Below, piece by piece: positions 29,273 to 37,532 of a stretch of DNA of 64,000 nucleotides. The stretch lies in contig CAUGGC010000004.1 in the NCBI GenBank assembly GCA_959599095.1, positions 1 to 64,000 of the forward strand. The letters are read 5' to 3'. A program made the position numbers and the translations under genes. Each line of letters opens with the position of its first letter. Positions within the stretch are counted from its first letter, which is position 1. This stretch comes from an uncultured Collinsella sp. (GTDB lineage: Bacteria; Actinomycetota; Coriobacteriia; Coriobacteriales; Coriobacteriaceae). The notes below the pieces were generated by a model. That model searched no databases, was not told the DNA's origin, and saw only the letters and a program-made list of their open reading frames with translations.

Positions 29273-30148
29273 ATGGACATGACGGATATGACAAGGGCGG
29301 CCGTGTCGCGCCGTCACTTTTTGCAGCTGGCGGGCGCCGGCATGCTTGCGCTGACGGGGACCGCGCTTACCGGTTGCGGCAACTCCACCAGCGGCGAGGG
29401 CTCCGATAAGGGGTCCAAGCTTGCGGCCATCAAGTCGCGTGGTCATCTGAACGCCGGCGTTAAGAAGGACGTTCCCGGCTACGGCTATTACGACACCGCC
29501 AAGGGCCGCTTTGAGGGCATGGAAGTCGATTTGTGCTATCAGATCGCCGCTGCCGTCTTTGGTGTGAGCTATAAGGAGGCCCGCGCCCAGGAGCTTGTCG
29601 AGTTTACCGACGTAACGCCCAAGACGCGCGGCCCGCTGATCGATAACGGCCAACTCGACGTGGTCGCGGCGACCTACACCATCACCGACGAGCGCAAGAA
29701 GAGCTGGGATTTCTCGACGCCGTACCGCACAGACTACGTGGGACTCATGGTCAAGAAGCGTTCGGGCTTTACCTCGATTGAGGACCTGGACGGCAAGGTC
29801 ATCGGCGTGAGCCAGGGTGCTACCACGCAGGGCCTGATCGAGCAGATGATTAAGGACAACGGTTTTAGCTGCAAGCCCGAGTTTAGGGCCTTTAGCGGCT
29901 ACCCCATCATCAAGAGTTCGCTCGACGCCGGCAATATCGACGTCTTTGCCATGGACCGCTCCACGCTGGCCGGTTACATGAACGAGACCGTTGAGCTGCT
30001 GCAGCCCGAGGTCAAGTTTGGCGAGCAGGGCTACGGCGTGGCGACCAAGAAGGGCTGCGACCTTTCGGCCGTGGTCGATCAGGTGATTTGCGATCGCCTG
30101 GCTGACGGCTGGCTCGACCAAGAGGTCAAGACCTGGGGTCTTGTATAG
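29273..30148 (+). CDS. Amino acid ABC transporter, substrate-binding lipoprotein
   Basis: An extracytoplasmic binding protein of 291 residues. The signal contains twin arginine SRRHFLQLAG (about 12-21) followed by the lipobox LTGC (Cys about 35), so it may leave by the Tat route and be lipid-anchored. The mature part is an SBP family 3 fold: GYYDTAKGRFEGMEVDLC, the ligand-contact region TYTITDERKKSWDFSTPY and GVSQGATTQ. The family handles glutamate, glutamine, aspartate or similar; this one cannot be told apart by eye. The start codon lies 8 bases after the ATPase stop and the ribosome binding site is weak. Confidence 0.93.
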   Translation: MDMTDMTRAAVSRRHFLQLAGAGMLALTGTALTGCGNSTSGEGSDKGSKLAAIKSRGHLNAGVKKDVPGYGYYDTAKGRFEGMEVDLCYQIAAAVFGVSYKEARAQELVEFTDVTPKTRGPLIDNGQLDVVAATYTITDERKKSWDFSTPYRTDYVGLMVKKRSGFTSIEDLDGKVIGVSQGATTQGLIEQMIKDNGFSCKPEFRAFSGYPIIKSSLDAGNIDVFAMDRSTLAGYMNETVELLQPEVKFGEQGYGVATKKGCDLSAVVDQVICDRLADGWLDQEVKTWGLV

Positions 30149-30173
30149 GCGCATCGTCCAAGGAAGGAATCAA

Positions 30174-30920
30174 ATGCTCGAAGGATTATTTGACGCCGAC
30201 CGTTGGTCGACGACATTTCAAAACATGGGGCCCTTCTGGGAGGGCTTTGGCGTGACGCTGCAGGTGGTCATTGCCGGTCTGCTGCTGTCGCTCGTGCTGG
30301 GCACGCTGCTAGGCGTGTTCTCTACCACTCGCTCACGCGTGCTGCGCGCCATAAGCCGCGTGTACGTGGAGTTTTACCAGAACACCCCGTTGCCCGTACA
30401 GGTGCTCTTTATGTACATGGCCGGTCCGCAGTTTTTGCAGGCCATAACCGGTGCCGACCAGCCGGTGCGCATCGCGCCGTTCGTGCTGGGCTTCTTGGGC
30501 GTGGGCCTGTATCACGCGGCCTACATCTCGGAGGTCATCCGCACCGGTATCGAGGCGGTTCCGCGCGGTCAGATGGAGGCGGCCCAGAGCCAGGGCTTCA
30601 CCCGTGCACAGGCGTACTGGTACATCGTGCTGCCCCAGACATTCAAGATCATTCTGCCGCCGCTGTGTAACCAGGCGCTCAACCTGGTCAAGAACACGTC
30701 GGTGCTGGCGCTTGTGGCCGGCGGCGACCTTATGTACCGCTCCGACAACTTTGTGAGTCTGTACGGCTACCTGCAGGGATACATCGTCTGCTGCCTTATG
30801 TACTTCATCATCTGCTTTCCGCTCGCCATGCTGGTGCAGTGGCTCGAGCGCCGCTCCAAGGAGCGTCCGCGCGGCGTGAGCCTGGCCGAGCTGGGGCTCG
30901 ACAACGTAGAGGAGGCCTAG
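30174..30920 (+). CDS. Amino acid ABC transporter permease
   Basis: A 248-residue membrane subunit of the His/Glu/Gln type, with about five helices. The EAA loop for ATPase contact is MEAAQSQGFTRAQAYWYIVLPQ (split here: MEAAQSQGFT then RAQAYWYIVLPQ). GLYHAAYISEVIRTGI and NTPLPVQVLFMY are also typical. AAGGAAGGAAT precedes the ATG at 30174; a longer in-frame start that overlaps the previous gene is not needed. It pairs with the second permease, whose start is 3 bases after this stop. Confidence 0.95.
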   Translation: MLEGLFDADRWSTTFQNMGPFWEGFGVTLQVVIAGLLLSLVLGTLLGVFSTTRSRVLRAISRVYVEFYQNTPLPVQVLFMYMAGPQFLQAITGADQPVRIAPFVLGFLGVGLYHAAYISEVIRTGIEAVPRGQMEAAQSQGFTRAQAYWYIVLPQTFKIILPPLCNQALNLVKNTSVLALVAGGDLMYRSDNFVSLYGYLQGYIVCCLMYFIICFPLAMLVQWLERRSKERPRGVSLAELGLDNVEEA

Positions 30921-30923
30921 CGC

Positions 30924-31562
30924 ATGGAAATCTTCAACGCGACCAACCTGCTCTACATTTGGGGCGGCTTTGTTAAGACAATCGAGATCTCGGCGCTGTC
31001 GATCTTTTTCTCGCTCATCTTTGGCACGGTGCTGGCGCTCGTTAAGAGCTATGCGCCCCGTCCGTTCCGTATTTTGGTGAGCGCCTATATCGAGCTGTTC
31101 CGTTGCACGCCGAACCTGCTGTGGATCCTGTTTATCTACTTTACTGTGCAGGGTTTGGACATTGTGATTTCGACCATCGCCTTTACGCTGTTTACCAGTG
31201 CTGTTATGGCCGAGATTGTGCGCGGCGGCCTCAACTCGATTCCGCGCGGCCAGTTTGAGGCAGCGCAGAGCCAGGGTTTCGGCTTCTTTGCCACCATGCG
31301 CTACATCATTCTGCCGCAGACGTTTAAGACGATTATTCCGGCGCTGTTTAGCCAGTGCACGACCGTCATTAAGGACAGCTCGTATCTTTCGGGCATTAAC
31401 GTGGCCGAGCTCATGTACACGGCAAATGTCGTGATGGCCCATGCGATCGACCTGTCGCAGGTGCTTATGCTCTACGGCCTGGTGTTTGCGATGTACTTTG
31501 TGCTCAACTTTGGTATCTCGCTGCTGGTTCGCGCATATCAGAGGCGAATGGTGGCAGCGTAG
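30924..31562 (+). CDS. Amino acid ABC transporter permease
   Basis: The 212-residue second membrane subunit, about five helices. It shows FRCTPNLLWILFIYF, MAEIVRGGLNSIPRGQFEAA and the EAA loop AAQSQGFGFFATMRYIILPQ. Two unlike permeases in one operon mean a heterodimeric channel, as in many glutamate-type systems. It closes the operon; a REP palindrome begins 2 bases after the stop and may protect or end the transcript. Confidence 0.95.
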   Translation: MEIFNATNLLYIWGGFVKTIEISALSIFFSLIFGTVLALVKSYAPRPFRILVSAYIELFRCTPNLLWILFIYFTVQGLDIVISTIAFTLFTSAVMAEIVRGGLNSIPRGQFEAAQSQGFGFFATMRYIILPQTFKTIIPALFSQCTTVIKDSSYLSGINVAELMYTANVVMAHAIDLSQVLMLYGLVFAMYFVLNFGISLLVRAYQRRMVAA

Positions 31563-31563
31563 A

Positions 31564-31594
31564 ATGTGGCAAAGGGACAGCCCCTTTGTCACAT
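31564..31594. repeat. REP-like palindrome
   Basis: ATGTGGCAAAGGG pairs with CCCTTTGTCACAT, with GGGACAG at the turn. It fills the gap between the permease stop and the ribosome binding site of the next gene. Confidence 0.6.
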
Positions 31595-31610
31595 AGAGAA
31601 AGGAATCGCG

Positions 31611-32234
31611 ATGAGCGATCTGGAGAACAAGAAGAGTCCTGTGGTCATTACCATCGCGCGCGACTTTGGTGCCGAGGGCCACGAGATCGGACGCATCCTC
31701 GCCAACGAGTTGGGGATTCCTCTGTACGACAACGAGCTACTGGTGCGCGCGTCGCTGCGCGCGGGCGAGTCGCTCGACAAGATGGCCGCCTACGACGAGC
31801 GTCTGGCCGTGGAGAACATGGCGTTTCTGCCCGACCGCTACGATGCGCGTTCGTACTCGGACAAGTTGTTCCAAAAGATGAGCCAGGTGATTTTGGACCT
31901 GGGCGAGACCGAGAGCTGCATTATCGAAGGCCGTCTGTCCGATTACCTGCTGCGTAACAACCCCAACCATATTGCCGTGTTGGTGACCGCCCCCTTTGAG
32001 GACCGCGTCGAGATTGTCCGCAAGAAGCGTGGCCTTAACAAAAAGAAGGGCGCCAAGCTGGTCAAGCAGCAGCAGAAGGCGCGCGAGGCGTTCTATAAGC
32101 GCTACAGTGCCGGCAAATGGAAGATGACGAGCGGTAAGGATATCGTAGTCAACCGCGCCAAGCTGGGCCGCGAAGGCTGCAAGGACGTCATCGCCGCGGC
32201 CTACCGCTACAAGGTGGCCCAACTCGAAGGCTAA
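31611..32234 (+). CDS. Cytidylate-kinase-like family protein
   Basis: The 207-residue protein belongs to the cytidylate kinase-like P-loop family. It starts VVITIARDFGAEGHEIGRILA, a variant P-loop in which the usual GxxGxGK is changed to FGAEGHEIG. ELGIPLYDNELL follows and ESCIIEGRLSDYLLR (about 103-117) holds a typical EGR motif. The protein has a basic region NKKKGAKLVKQQQKARE. The substrate is unproved; it is not the canonical cmk, which normally sits with der. GAGAAAGGA precedes the ATG at 31611. Confidence 0.85.
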   Translation: MSDLENKKSPVVITIARDFGAEGHEIGRILANELGIPLYDNELLVRASLRAGESLDKMAAYDERLAVENMAFLPDRYDARSYSDKLFQKMSQVILDLGETESCIIEGRLSDYLLRNNPNHIAVLVTAPFEDRVEIVRKKRGLNKKKGAKLVKQQQKAREAFYKRYSAGKWKMTSGKDIVVNRAKLGREGCKDVIAAAYRYKVAQLEG

Positions 32235-32244
32235 CCGACCAAAA

Positions 32245-32277
32245 CCACCACAAAGGGGACAGGCACCTTTGTGGTGG
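32245..32277. repeat. REP-like palindrome, perfect 12-bp arms
   Basis: CCACCACAAAGG (32245-32256) pairs exactly with 32266-32277, with GGGGACAGG across the first arm and loop. Its arms match the second hairpin at 230-260. Confidence 0.65.
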
Positions 32278-32295
32278 TGGGACGGCCGGCATAGA

Positions 32296-32338
32296 AAAAG
32301 TCCCCGCCGAGCGTGTGCTCGACAGGGACTTTGCCGTT
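32296..32338 (-). terminator. Terminator of nfnAB
   Basis: AAAGTCCC and GGGACTTT enclose a second paired segment (GAGCGTGTGCTC). A-rich sequence at 32295-32300 gives a T run on the minus strand, where it ends the nfnA-nfnB unit. Confidence 0.85.
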
Positions 32339-32360
32339 TAATGGCTAGCGCTGAGGGTGA

Positions 32361-33770
32361 TTACTCGCCCAGCAGGCTCTTGGTGATGGAAGCGGCGGCC
32401 TTCTTGCCAGCGCCCATCGCCAGAATGACCGTAGCGGCACCGGTGACGATGTCGCCGCCGGCCCAGATGCGGGGATCGGTGGTCTGGCCGGTCTCCTCGT
32501 CGGCGACGATGTAGCCCCACTTGTTGAGCTCCATCTTGCCGCCGATCTTCTTTGCGAAGGGGTTGGCGTTGGTGCCGATAGCCGAGATCGCGACGTCGCA
32601 GGAGATCTCCTCGATGGCGCCCTCGATGGGCACCGGGCGACGACGGCCGGACTCGTCGGGCTCGCCGAGCTCCATCTTCTGGACCTTGACGGCGCACACG
32701 GAGCCGTCTTCGCCAGCGACAAACTCGAGCGGGGAAACGAGCGGCAGAACCTCGACGCCCTCGGCCTTGGCGTGGTGCAGCTCGGCACGACGGCAGGGCA
32801 TCTCGTCCTCGGTACGGCGGTAAGCGATGATGGCGTGCTCGGCGCCCAGACGCTTGGCGGTACGGACGGCGTCCATAGCCACGTTGCCGCCGCCAAAGAC
32901 AACGACGTTCTTGCCGTGCTTGGTGGGGGTGTCGTACTCGGGGAACTTGTTGGCCTTCATCAGGTTCACGCGGGTGAGGTACTCGTTTGCGAAGAAGACG
33001 TTGGGCAGGTTCTCGCCGGGGACGTTGAGGAACTTGGGCAGGCCAGCGCCGGTCGCCACGTAGATGGCGTCGAAGCCCTGCTCGAACAGCTCCTCGGCCG
33101 TGGCCATGTTGCCCACGACGGAGTTGTACTCAAACTTGACGCCCATGTCCTCCAGGCCGTCAATCTCGCGCTTGACGACCGCCTTGGGCAGACGGAACTC
33201 GGGGATGCCGTAGACCAGCACGCCGCCGCCGGTGAAGAAGGCCTCGAAGACGGTAACGTCAAAGCCGTTACGGGCGAGCTCGCCGGCGCAGGTGATGCCG
33301 GACGGGCCGGAACCGACGACGGCGACCTTCTTGCCGTTCTTGGGGGCCATCTTGGGCGTGGAGGCGAGCTCGGGGCGATCACCCAGGAAGCGCTCGAGCT
33401 GGCCGATGGCCACGGGCTCGGACTTCTTACCACGGATGCACTTGCCCTCGCACTGGTTCTCCTGCGGGCAGACGCGGCCGCAGATGGCGGGAAGCATGGA
33501 GTCCTCGCGGATGGTATCGAGAGCGCCGCCGAAGTCCTTCGCGCGGATCTGCTCGATAAAGCGGGGAATGTTGATGTTGACGGGGCAGCCCTCAACACAG
33601 AACGGCTTCTTGCAGTTGAGGCAGCGCTCGGCCTCGGCCAGCGCCATCTCCTCGGTGAAGCCCTTGTCGACGGGGCGGAAGTCGCAGGCGCGCTCGGCAG
33701 CCGGCTCCTCGTTATCGGGGGTGCGGGGCGACTTCATATCGGCAACGAAACGACCGTTAACTAGTGGCAT
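32361..33770 (-). CDS. NfnB / GltA-type NAD(P)H oxidoreductase subunit
   Basis: A 469-residue flavoprotein of the glutamate synthase small-chain family. Cys pairs for two 4Fe-4S clusters lie at the front (RCLNCKKPFCVEGCPV, about 49-64; CGRVCPQENQCEGKC, about 97-111). FAD and NAD(P) sites are VAVVGSGPSGITCAGELA (about 148-165) and VVFGGGNVAMDAVRTA (about 290-305), and the FAD end is WAGGDIVTGAATVILAMGAG. With the adjacent NfnA-like gene, it most likely forms the electron-bifurcating NADH-dependent ferredoxin:NADP+ oxidoreductase rather than part of glutamate synthase. Its ATG overlaps the end of nfnA by 10 bases. Confidence 0.9.
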   Translation of the reverse strand: MPLVNGRFVADMKSPRTPDNEEPAAERACDFRPVDKGFTEEMALAEAERCLNCKKPFCVEGCPVNINIPRFIEQIRAKDFGGALDTIREDSMLPAICGRVCPQENQCEGKCIRGKKSEPVAIGQLERFLGDRPELASTPKMAPKNGKKVAVVGSGPSGITCAGELARNGFDVTVFEAFFTGGGVLVYGIPEFRLPKAVVKREIDGLEDMGVKFEYNSVVGNMATAEELFEQGFDAIYVATGAGLPKFLNVPGENLPNVFFANEYLTRVNLMKANKFPEYDTPTKHGKNVVVFGGGNVAMDAVRTAKRLGAEHAIIAYRRTEDEMPCRRAELHHAKAEGVEVLPLVSPLEFVAGEDGSVCAVKVQKMELGEPDESGRRRPVPIEGAIEEISCDVAISAIGTNANPFAKKIGGKMELNKWGYIVADEETGQTTDPRIWAGGDIVTGAATVILAMGAGKKAAASITKSLLGE

Positions 33771-34600
33771 GCGCAGCTCTTTTCCTCATAGGCCTTGAGG
33801 GACTCGCCCTCTTCGGAACGGTAAGCGGCCTGGCGGGCACGAAGGTCATCCCAGTCGACCAGGGTGGCATCGAAGTCGGGGCCGTCGACGCAAGCGAACT
33901 TGGTCACGCCGCCCACCTCGACGCGGCAGCAGCCGCACATACCGGTGCCGTCAACCATGATGGGGTTGAGCGACGCGGTGATGGGGGTATCGTACTTCTG
34001 GGCGGTGAGGGTCGAGAACTTCATCATCGGAACGGGGCCGACGCAGAAGACCTGGCTCACGGCCTTGTCCTGCAGCAGGCGCTCCAGCGGAGCGGTGACA
34101 ACGCCCTGCTCTCCGTAGGAACCGTCGTCGGTGGTGATATGGATGTGGTCCTCGTCGAGGAGCTCGCGGAACTGGTCCTCCATGAGCAGGAGGTCCTTGG
34201 TGCGGGCGCCCATGATGGCGTGCACCTCGTGACCGGTCTCGACCAGGTGCTTGGCGACCGGGAAGGCAATTGCCAGGCCGACGCCGCCGCCAATGACGGC
34301 GCAGGGGCCCTCGGCCATCTCGGTGGGAACGCCCAGCGGGCCCACGACGTCGCGCAGCGACTCGCCGGCTTCGTAAGTGGACAGCATCTCGGTGGTCTTG
34401 CCGATCACCATGAAGATGAACTCGACCCAGCCCTCGTCACCGTTCCAGCCGGCCAGGGTAAACGGGACGCGCTCGCCCGTCTCGTTGGCGCGGACCATGA
34501 GGAACTGTCCAGCGTGCGCATGCTTGGCGATTGCGGGCGCCTCGATGCGGAACTTGAACACCTTCTCCGAGAACTGCGTCTTCTCCAGGATCTTATACAT
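33761..34600 (-). CDS. NfnA-type sulfide/dihydroorotate-dehydrogenase-like reductase
   Basis: A 279-residue protein of the ferredoxin-NADP reductase fold with FAD and a 2Fe-2S cluster. Visible are HAGQFLMVR, RVPFTLAGW, AVIGGGVGLAIAFPVAK (NAD site, about 101-117), CVGPVPMMKF and the cluster motif MCGCCRVEV followed by FACVDGPDFD (about 220-245). This is the small subunit of NfnAB, which couples NADH and reduced ferredoxin to NADPH. It comes first in the operon, as usual. Downstream of an untranslated region with repeats. Confidence 0.88.
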   Translation of the reverse strand: MYKILEKTQFSEKVFKFRIEAPAIAKHAHAGQFLMVRANETGERVPFTLAGWNGDEGWVEFIFMVIGKTTEMLSTYEAGESLRDVVGPLGVPTEMAEGPCAVIGGGVGLAIAFPVAKHLVETGHEVHAIMGARTKDLLLMEDQFRELLDEDHIHITTDDGSYGEQGVVTAPLERLLQDKAVSQVFCVGPVPMMKFSTLTAQKYDTPITASLNPIMVDGTGMCGCCRVEVGGVTKFACVDGPDFDATLVDWDDLRARQAAYRSEEGESLKAYEEKSCACH

Positions 34601-34773
34601 AGAACCCCTCTCTTGTTAGGGCCGCCGAACCGTGCCTCCACGGAAATGGACGGTAGCCCGAATAAAACCGTACGCGCACAGGCGTTGTGCAGACATACGG
34701 TGCAAATTATACCCTCATGGACATGTCACTTACGTGTGTCTTCGGCGGTTGGGAGCAGGGTTTATCCACTTCG

Positions 34774-34808
34774 ACCTGCCAAAGGGGGAGAGGTTTATTT
34801 TGGCAGGT
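34774..34808. repeat. REP-like palindrome
   Basis: ACCTGCCAAA pairs with TTTGGCAGGT; the loop reads GGGGGAGAGGTTTAT, close to the GGGGACAGGTTTAT loop at 23748. The stretch 34601-34972 holds only this, the terminator at 34827 and the palindrome at 34937; no gene. Confidence 0.65.
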
Positions 34809-34826
34809 TTTATCAGGCAAAACGGC

Positions 34827-34868
34827 AAAGGGGGCCGGCCTCGCGCTTCGGTGAGGCCGGCCCCCTTT
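34827..34868 (-). terminator. Terminator of pth
   Basis: A perfect 16-bp stem (AAAGGGGGCCGGCCTC and its complement) closes a 10-nt loop. On the minus strand it is followed by TTTGCCGTTTTG, so it probably ends pth transcription before nfnA. Confidence 0.8.
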
Positions 34869-34936
34869 GGAGCGTTGCATATGTATAGCGGCACAGGGTT
34901 TATTGCGACGCAGCCGCCGCGGCGTTTCCGCAGATG

Positions 34937-34973
34937 AAACCTGCCAAAATAAACATCTCTAAATGGTAGGTTT
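34937..34973. repeat. REP-like palindrome at the pth stop
   Basis: AAACCTGCCA pairs with TGGTAGGTTT, and the loop holds AATAAACATCTC, the reverse of the loop type at 34774. The two palindromes face each other around the pth terminator. Confidence 0.6.
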
Positions 34974-35602
34974 TAGTGCTTGCCGTTGGCGGAAGCGGCG
35001 CCGTTTACGTGATCGCGGGCGTAGATTACGCCGTGGACGATGGCCAGACCGGCGGCATCTGCGGCGCGGGCGCAGGTGTCCTGGAAATCCTCGGCTTCGC
35101 GGGCGCGCAGCTGCTTGAGCACGTAGTCTGCCACGGCCATCTTGCCGGGAGGGTTGCCGATGCCGGTGCGGATACGGCTAAAGTCGCGGCTGCCCATCTT
35201 GTCGATGATGGAGCGCAGGCCGTTGTGACCGGCATGGCCTCCGCCCACCTTAACACGCACGTCGCCGGCGGGAATATCGAGCTCGTCGTGGATGACGAGC
35301 AGCTCCTCGGCCTTGATCTTGTACTCGCGGCAGAGCTTGGAGATGGGCCCGCCCGAGGTGTTCATGTACGACTGCGGCTTGACCAGTACAATCTGGCGCT
35401 TGCCGTTCTCTTCCTCGGCATCGTTGATGTTGATGAGCGCGACCTCGGCGCCTGCTTGGTTTTTCCAGTACGTGACGCCGGCCTGACGGGCCAGCTCGTC
35501 GATCGCCTTAAAACCGGCGTTGTGGCGGGTCTCGGCATACTCATCGCCAGGGTTGCCAAGTCCGGCAACCATGCGAATCTTAAGCGGCTGTGCAGCTGCC
35601 AT
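34973..35602 (-). CDS. pth: Peptidyl-tRNA hydrolase
   Basis: Pth frees tRNA from stalled peptidyl-tRNA. The 209-residue protein has MVAGLGNPGDEYAETRHNAGF with the catalytic His (about residues 11-31), KPQSYMNTSGGPISKL (about 75-90), VIHDELDIPAGDVRVKVGGGHAGHNGLRSI (seen from about 102) and RIRTGIGNPP. About 20 extra residues follow the family end. ATG 35602 is 7 nt from AAAGG; the ATG at 35608 is too close. In related genomes pth usually follows prs and glmU directly; here an inserted segment separates them. Confidence 0.96.
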   Translation of the reverse strand: MAAAQPLKIRMVAGLGNPGDEYAETRHNAGFKAIDELARQAGVTYWKNQAGAEVALININDAEEENGKRQIVLVKPQSYMNTSGGPISKLCREYKIKAEELLVIHDELDIPAGDVRVKVGGGHAGHNGLRSIIDKMGSRDFSRIRTGIGNPPGKMAVADYVLKQLRAREAEDFQDTCARAADAAGLAIVHGVIYARDHVNGAASANGKH

Positions 35603-35716
35603 GTTCATCCTTTCGTTGATTTATCGCCTGCTATGGTGAGCGACCCTGTTGCCGCTGTCAAATGGAGGGCAATTGAGGTTGTTTGGGGGCGTTTGGACGG
35701 CCGTCAAAATCCGAGG

Positions 35717-35920
35717 TGGACAGTTAGTTCAGATACGTATAAGTTCTGAGGACTCGAATTGCTCAATTCAATGCCGATACGTTGTTTTGGAACTTTAGTT
35801 AGTTCATATGACGCTGTTTTGAAGTCTACCCCGCTTTCAAATAGGGCGAATGGTATAGAGATAGCTGCAAAACAGCCTAATTCAATGTGTCTATTTATAC
35901 GTATTTGAACTAACTGTCCA
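35717..35920. mobile_element. MITE-like inverted-repeat element, copy 1
   Basis: A 204-bp stretch bounded by inverted repeats: TGGACAGTTAGTTCAGATAC then GTATAA at 35717-35742, and the complement at 35895-35920 with one mismatch. A second element with the same ends is at 37245-37446. The interior is AT-rich, can fold further (AATTCAATG repeats) and has no gene. The stretch 35603-35953 contains nothing else I recognise. Confidence 0.7.
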
Positions 35921-35953
35921 GCCCTGTTCGACGGCGCACGGGTGATTCGCCGT

Positions 35954-37081
35954 TTAGACCGGCGCAAGGCCGATTCCGGCCCGCAGAGCGTTGAGCCAAG
36001 CGGCCTGACGCTTGCGATAGCCCTTGATGCGATATCGGAATCGGACTCCTGCGAGTCGATGCATCGTTTGGGCGAAGGCTTCGAGTGCAACAAGGTCTTT
36101 CATTTGGTCGCGATTGATAACCAGGACGTGGATGCCCATTGCCTTGAGGCCATTATTTCGATTGCCATCGTGGATGCGAGCGTTTTGAAGCTCATGCCCA
36201 ATTCCGTTGTATTCGTTGTCGACTCCGGCGGCCGGGCAATATAGGTCGCAGATGGCGTAAGGGATGCCGGAGGACATGTTAACCGCAAGAGTGTCGAAGT
36301 CGATTCGATAGTTGAGTAGCAGGCCTCCCATGGGCAGGCTGCAACATCCGAATCCGCCAAAGCGCATGGGCGCTCCGAGAACGGCTAACATTAGGGATTC
36401 GGCTGGGGATGCAGATCCGGGTCGGGCAAGCTTGACTGCCGTGCGAAACGAGGTGTATGAGCTACTTTTGGCGAAGCGCGCGACCGCCTCGAGATCTTCG
36501 ATGGTCGTGGCGGGCTCGCATTTGTAGTGCGCCTGTTCGTAGCGGGTTTCGTTCTGCTGTTTGGCTGCCGACTGGCCGCCCAGGCAATCAAGATCGCCCG
36601 TCGCTGCGCAGCTATCGCCCTTGGGCCAGATGTCGTCATAGGCGATGGGGTAGGTTGCCTCGGGCGGAAGGGAGTAGGTTCCGAGCAGCTCCATAAGGAG
36701 CATCAAGGTTTTGGCGACCGATTCATTTTTAGAACAAAGCATGGCTGTCATGGCAGGAGACGTTGCGTAGATGTCGGCCTCGACGTGCATAATTGCACCT
36801 TCAGGAAGCGGAGCGGAGAGAATATGCTGAAGAAGTCGCTTGTCGGGGCGTCTGTTGTCTTCGTTTGAAACGAGAAGATCGAGTAGTTCGGAATCATCTT
36901 CATTCCAGGCGTCGAGTATCGAAAGTGCGCCAAAGTCTATCGCGTCATTATTGGGAATGCAGCTAGCCAAGGCCTGTGCTTGCTGTTCACTATCAACGGA
37001 GTCCCAGGGTAGGGCAGAGTACGCCCGTCGTGCGCGACGAATTGCGCGGAGGGCGGAGAAATGTGAAATCACGGTCGTCAT
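35954..37081 (-). CDS. Unknown protein with DUF559/PD-(D/E)XK-like nuclease domain
   Basis: I do not know the function of this 375-residue protein. Residues 1-30 are basic. The C-terminal part, D279 in YAICDLYCP, then DNEYNG with E290, H296, and a following R308-x-NGLKAMGIHVLVINRDQM, matches the pattern of DUF559 and Vsr-like endonuclease folds (Asp, then Glu-x-(D/N)G and a downstream His/Arg). Related domains occur in restriction systems and in AbiEi-type proteins. GC content is lower than in neighbours. There is no clear ribosome binding site before ATG 37081, and TTATAG lies close, so a leaderless start is possible. It is flanked on both sides by similar inverted-repeat elements. Confidence 0.65.
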   Translation of the reverse strand: MTTVISHFSALRAIRRARRAYSALPWDSVDSEQQAQALASCIPNNDAIDFGALSILDAWNEDDSELLDLLVSNEDNRRPDKRLLQHILSAPLPEGAIMHVEADIYATSPAMTAMLCSKNESVAKTLMLLMELLGTYSLPPEATYPIAYDDIWPKGDSCAATGDLDCLGGQSAAKQQNETRYEQAHYKCEPATTIEDLEAVARFAKSSSYTSFRTAVKLARPGSASPAESLMLAVLGAPMRFGGFGCCSLPMGGLLLNYRIDFDTLAVNMSSGIPYAICDLYCPAAGVDNEYNGIGHELQNARIHDGNRNNGLKAMGIHVLVINRDQMKDLVALEAFAQTMHRLAGVRFRYRIKGYRKRQAAWLNALRAGIGLAPV

Positions 37082-37244
37082 AGCTATAACGTACTAAGTT
37101 GGCGGCAGAATGCGACCGCCATACCGTTCTTTTCGCTCAGCGGGGCGCTGTGCGCCATGAACGGCTGGGTGTTATGAAATCGATGGAATCGGTTGAGGGG
37201 ATTGCAGGAAATTGAGCTCTGCCGCGAAGGTTGACGATAGCTAC

Positions 37245-37446
37245 TGGACAGTTAGTTCAGATACGTATAAGGCGACGGGCATTCGAGGCGTTTCTAAGGG
37301 CCTTCGAGGGTGATTTGAGGGTAAATATGCGGCGGTTGTACTCGAAAACGATGAGCTTTGGGCGGCATGGCATCCGCCGGGGAGCTCAGAAGGCTCCGAA
37401 CGGCCCTTTGGGGCTTTAAAAAATACGTATCTGAACCAATTGTCCA
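37245..37446. mobile_element. MITE-like inverted-repeat element, copy 2
   Basis: A 202-bp element with the same ends as 35717-35920: TGGACAGTTAGTTCAGATAC at 37245-37264, and ATACGTATCTGAAC followed by TGTCCA at 37423-37446 (two mismatches). The interior differs from copy 1 but can pair (AAGGGCC against GGCCCTT). Position 37082-37244 is AT-balanced with nothing recognised. Confidence 0.7.
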
Positions 37447-37467
37447 GGGAAGGTTGGCGAGGGATAG

Positions 37468-37504
37468 AAAAAGGGCCGGAAGCGAGCTTCCGACCCTTTA
37501 AAAG
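37468..37504 (-). terminator. Terminator of prs
   Basis: AAAGGGCCGGAAGC pairs with GCTTCCGACCCTTT; on the minus strand a TTTTTC run follows. It stands 29 bases after the prs stop. Confidence 0.85.
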
Positions 37505-37532
37505 CATCAAAGATGATGCGATGCGCGTTGGA

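Noticed and set aside
32361..34600. Glutamate synthase small subunit
   Set aside because: The large glutamate synthase subunit is missing, and the gene is paired with an NfnA-type subunit that it overlaps.
34632..34937. 101-residue plus-strand frame between nfnA and pth
   Set aside because: It runs through a terminator and REP palindromes and shows no start signal or recognisable motif.
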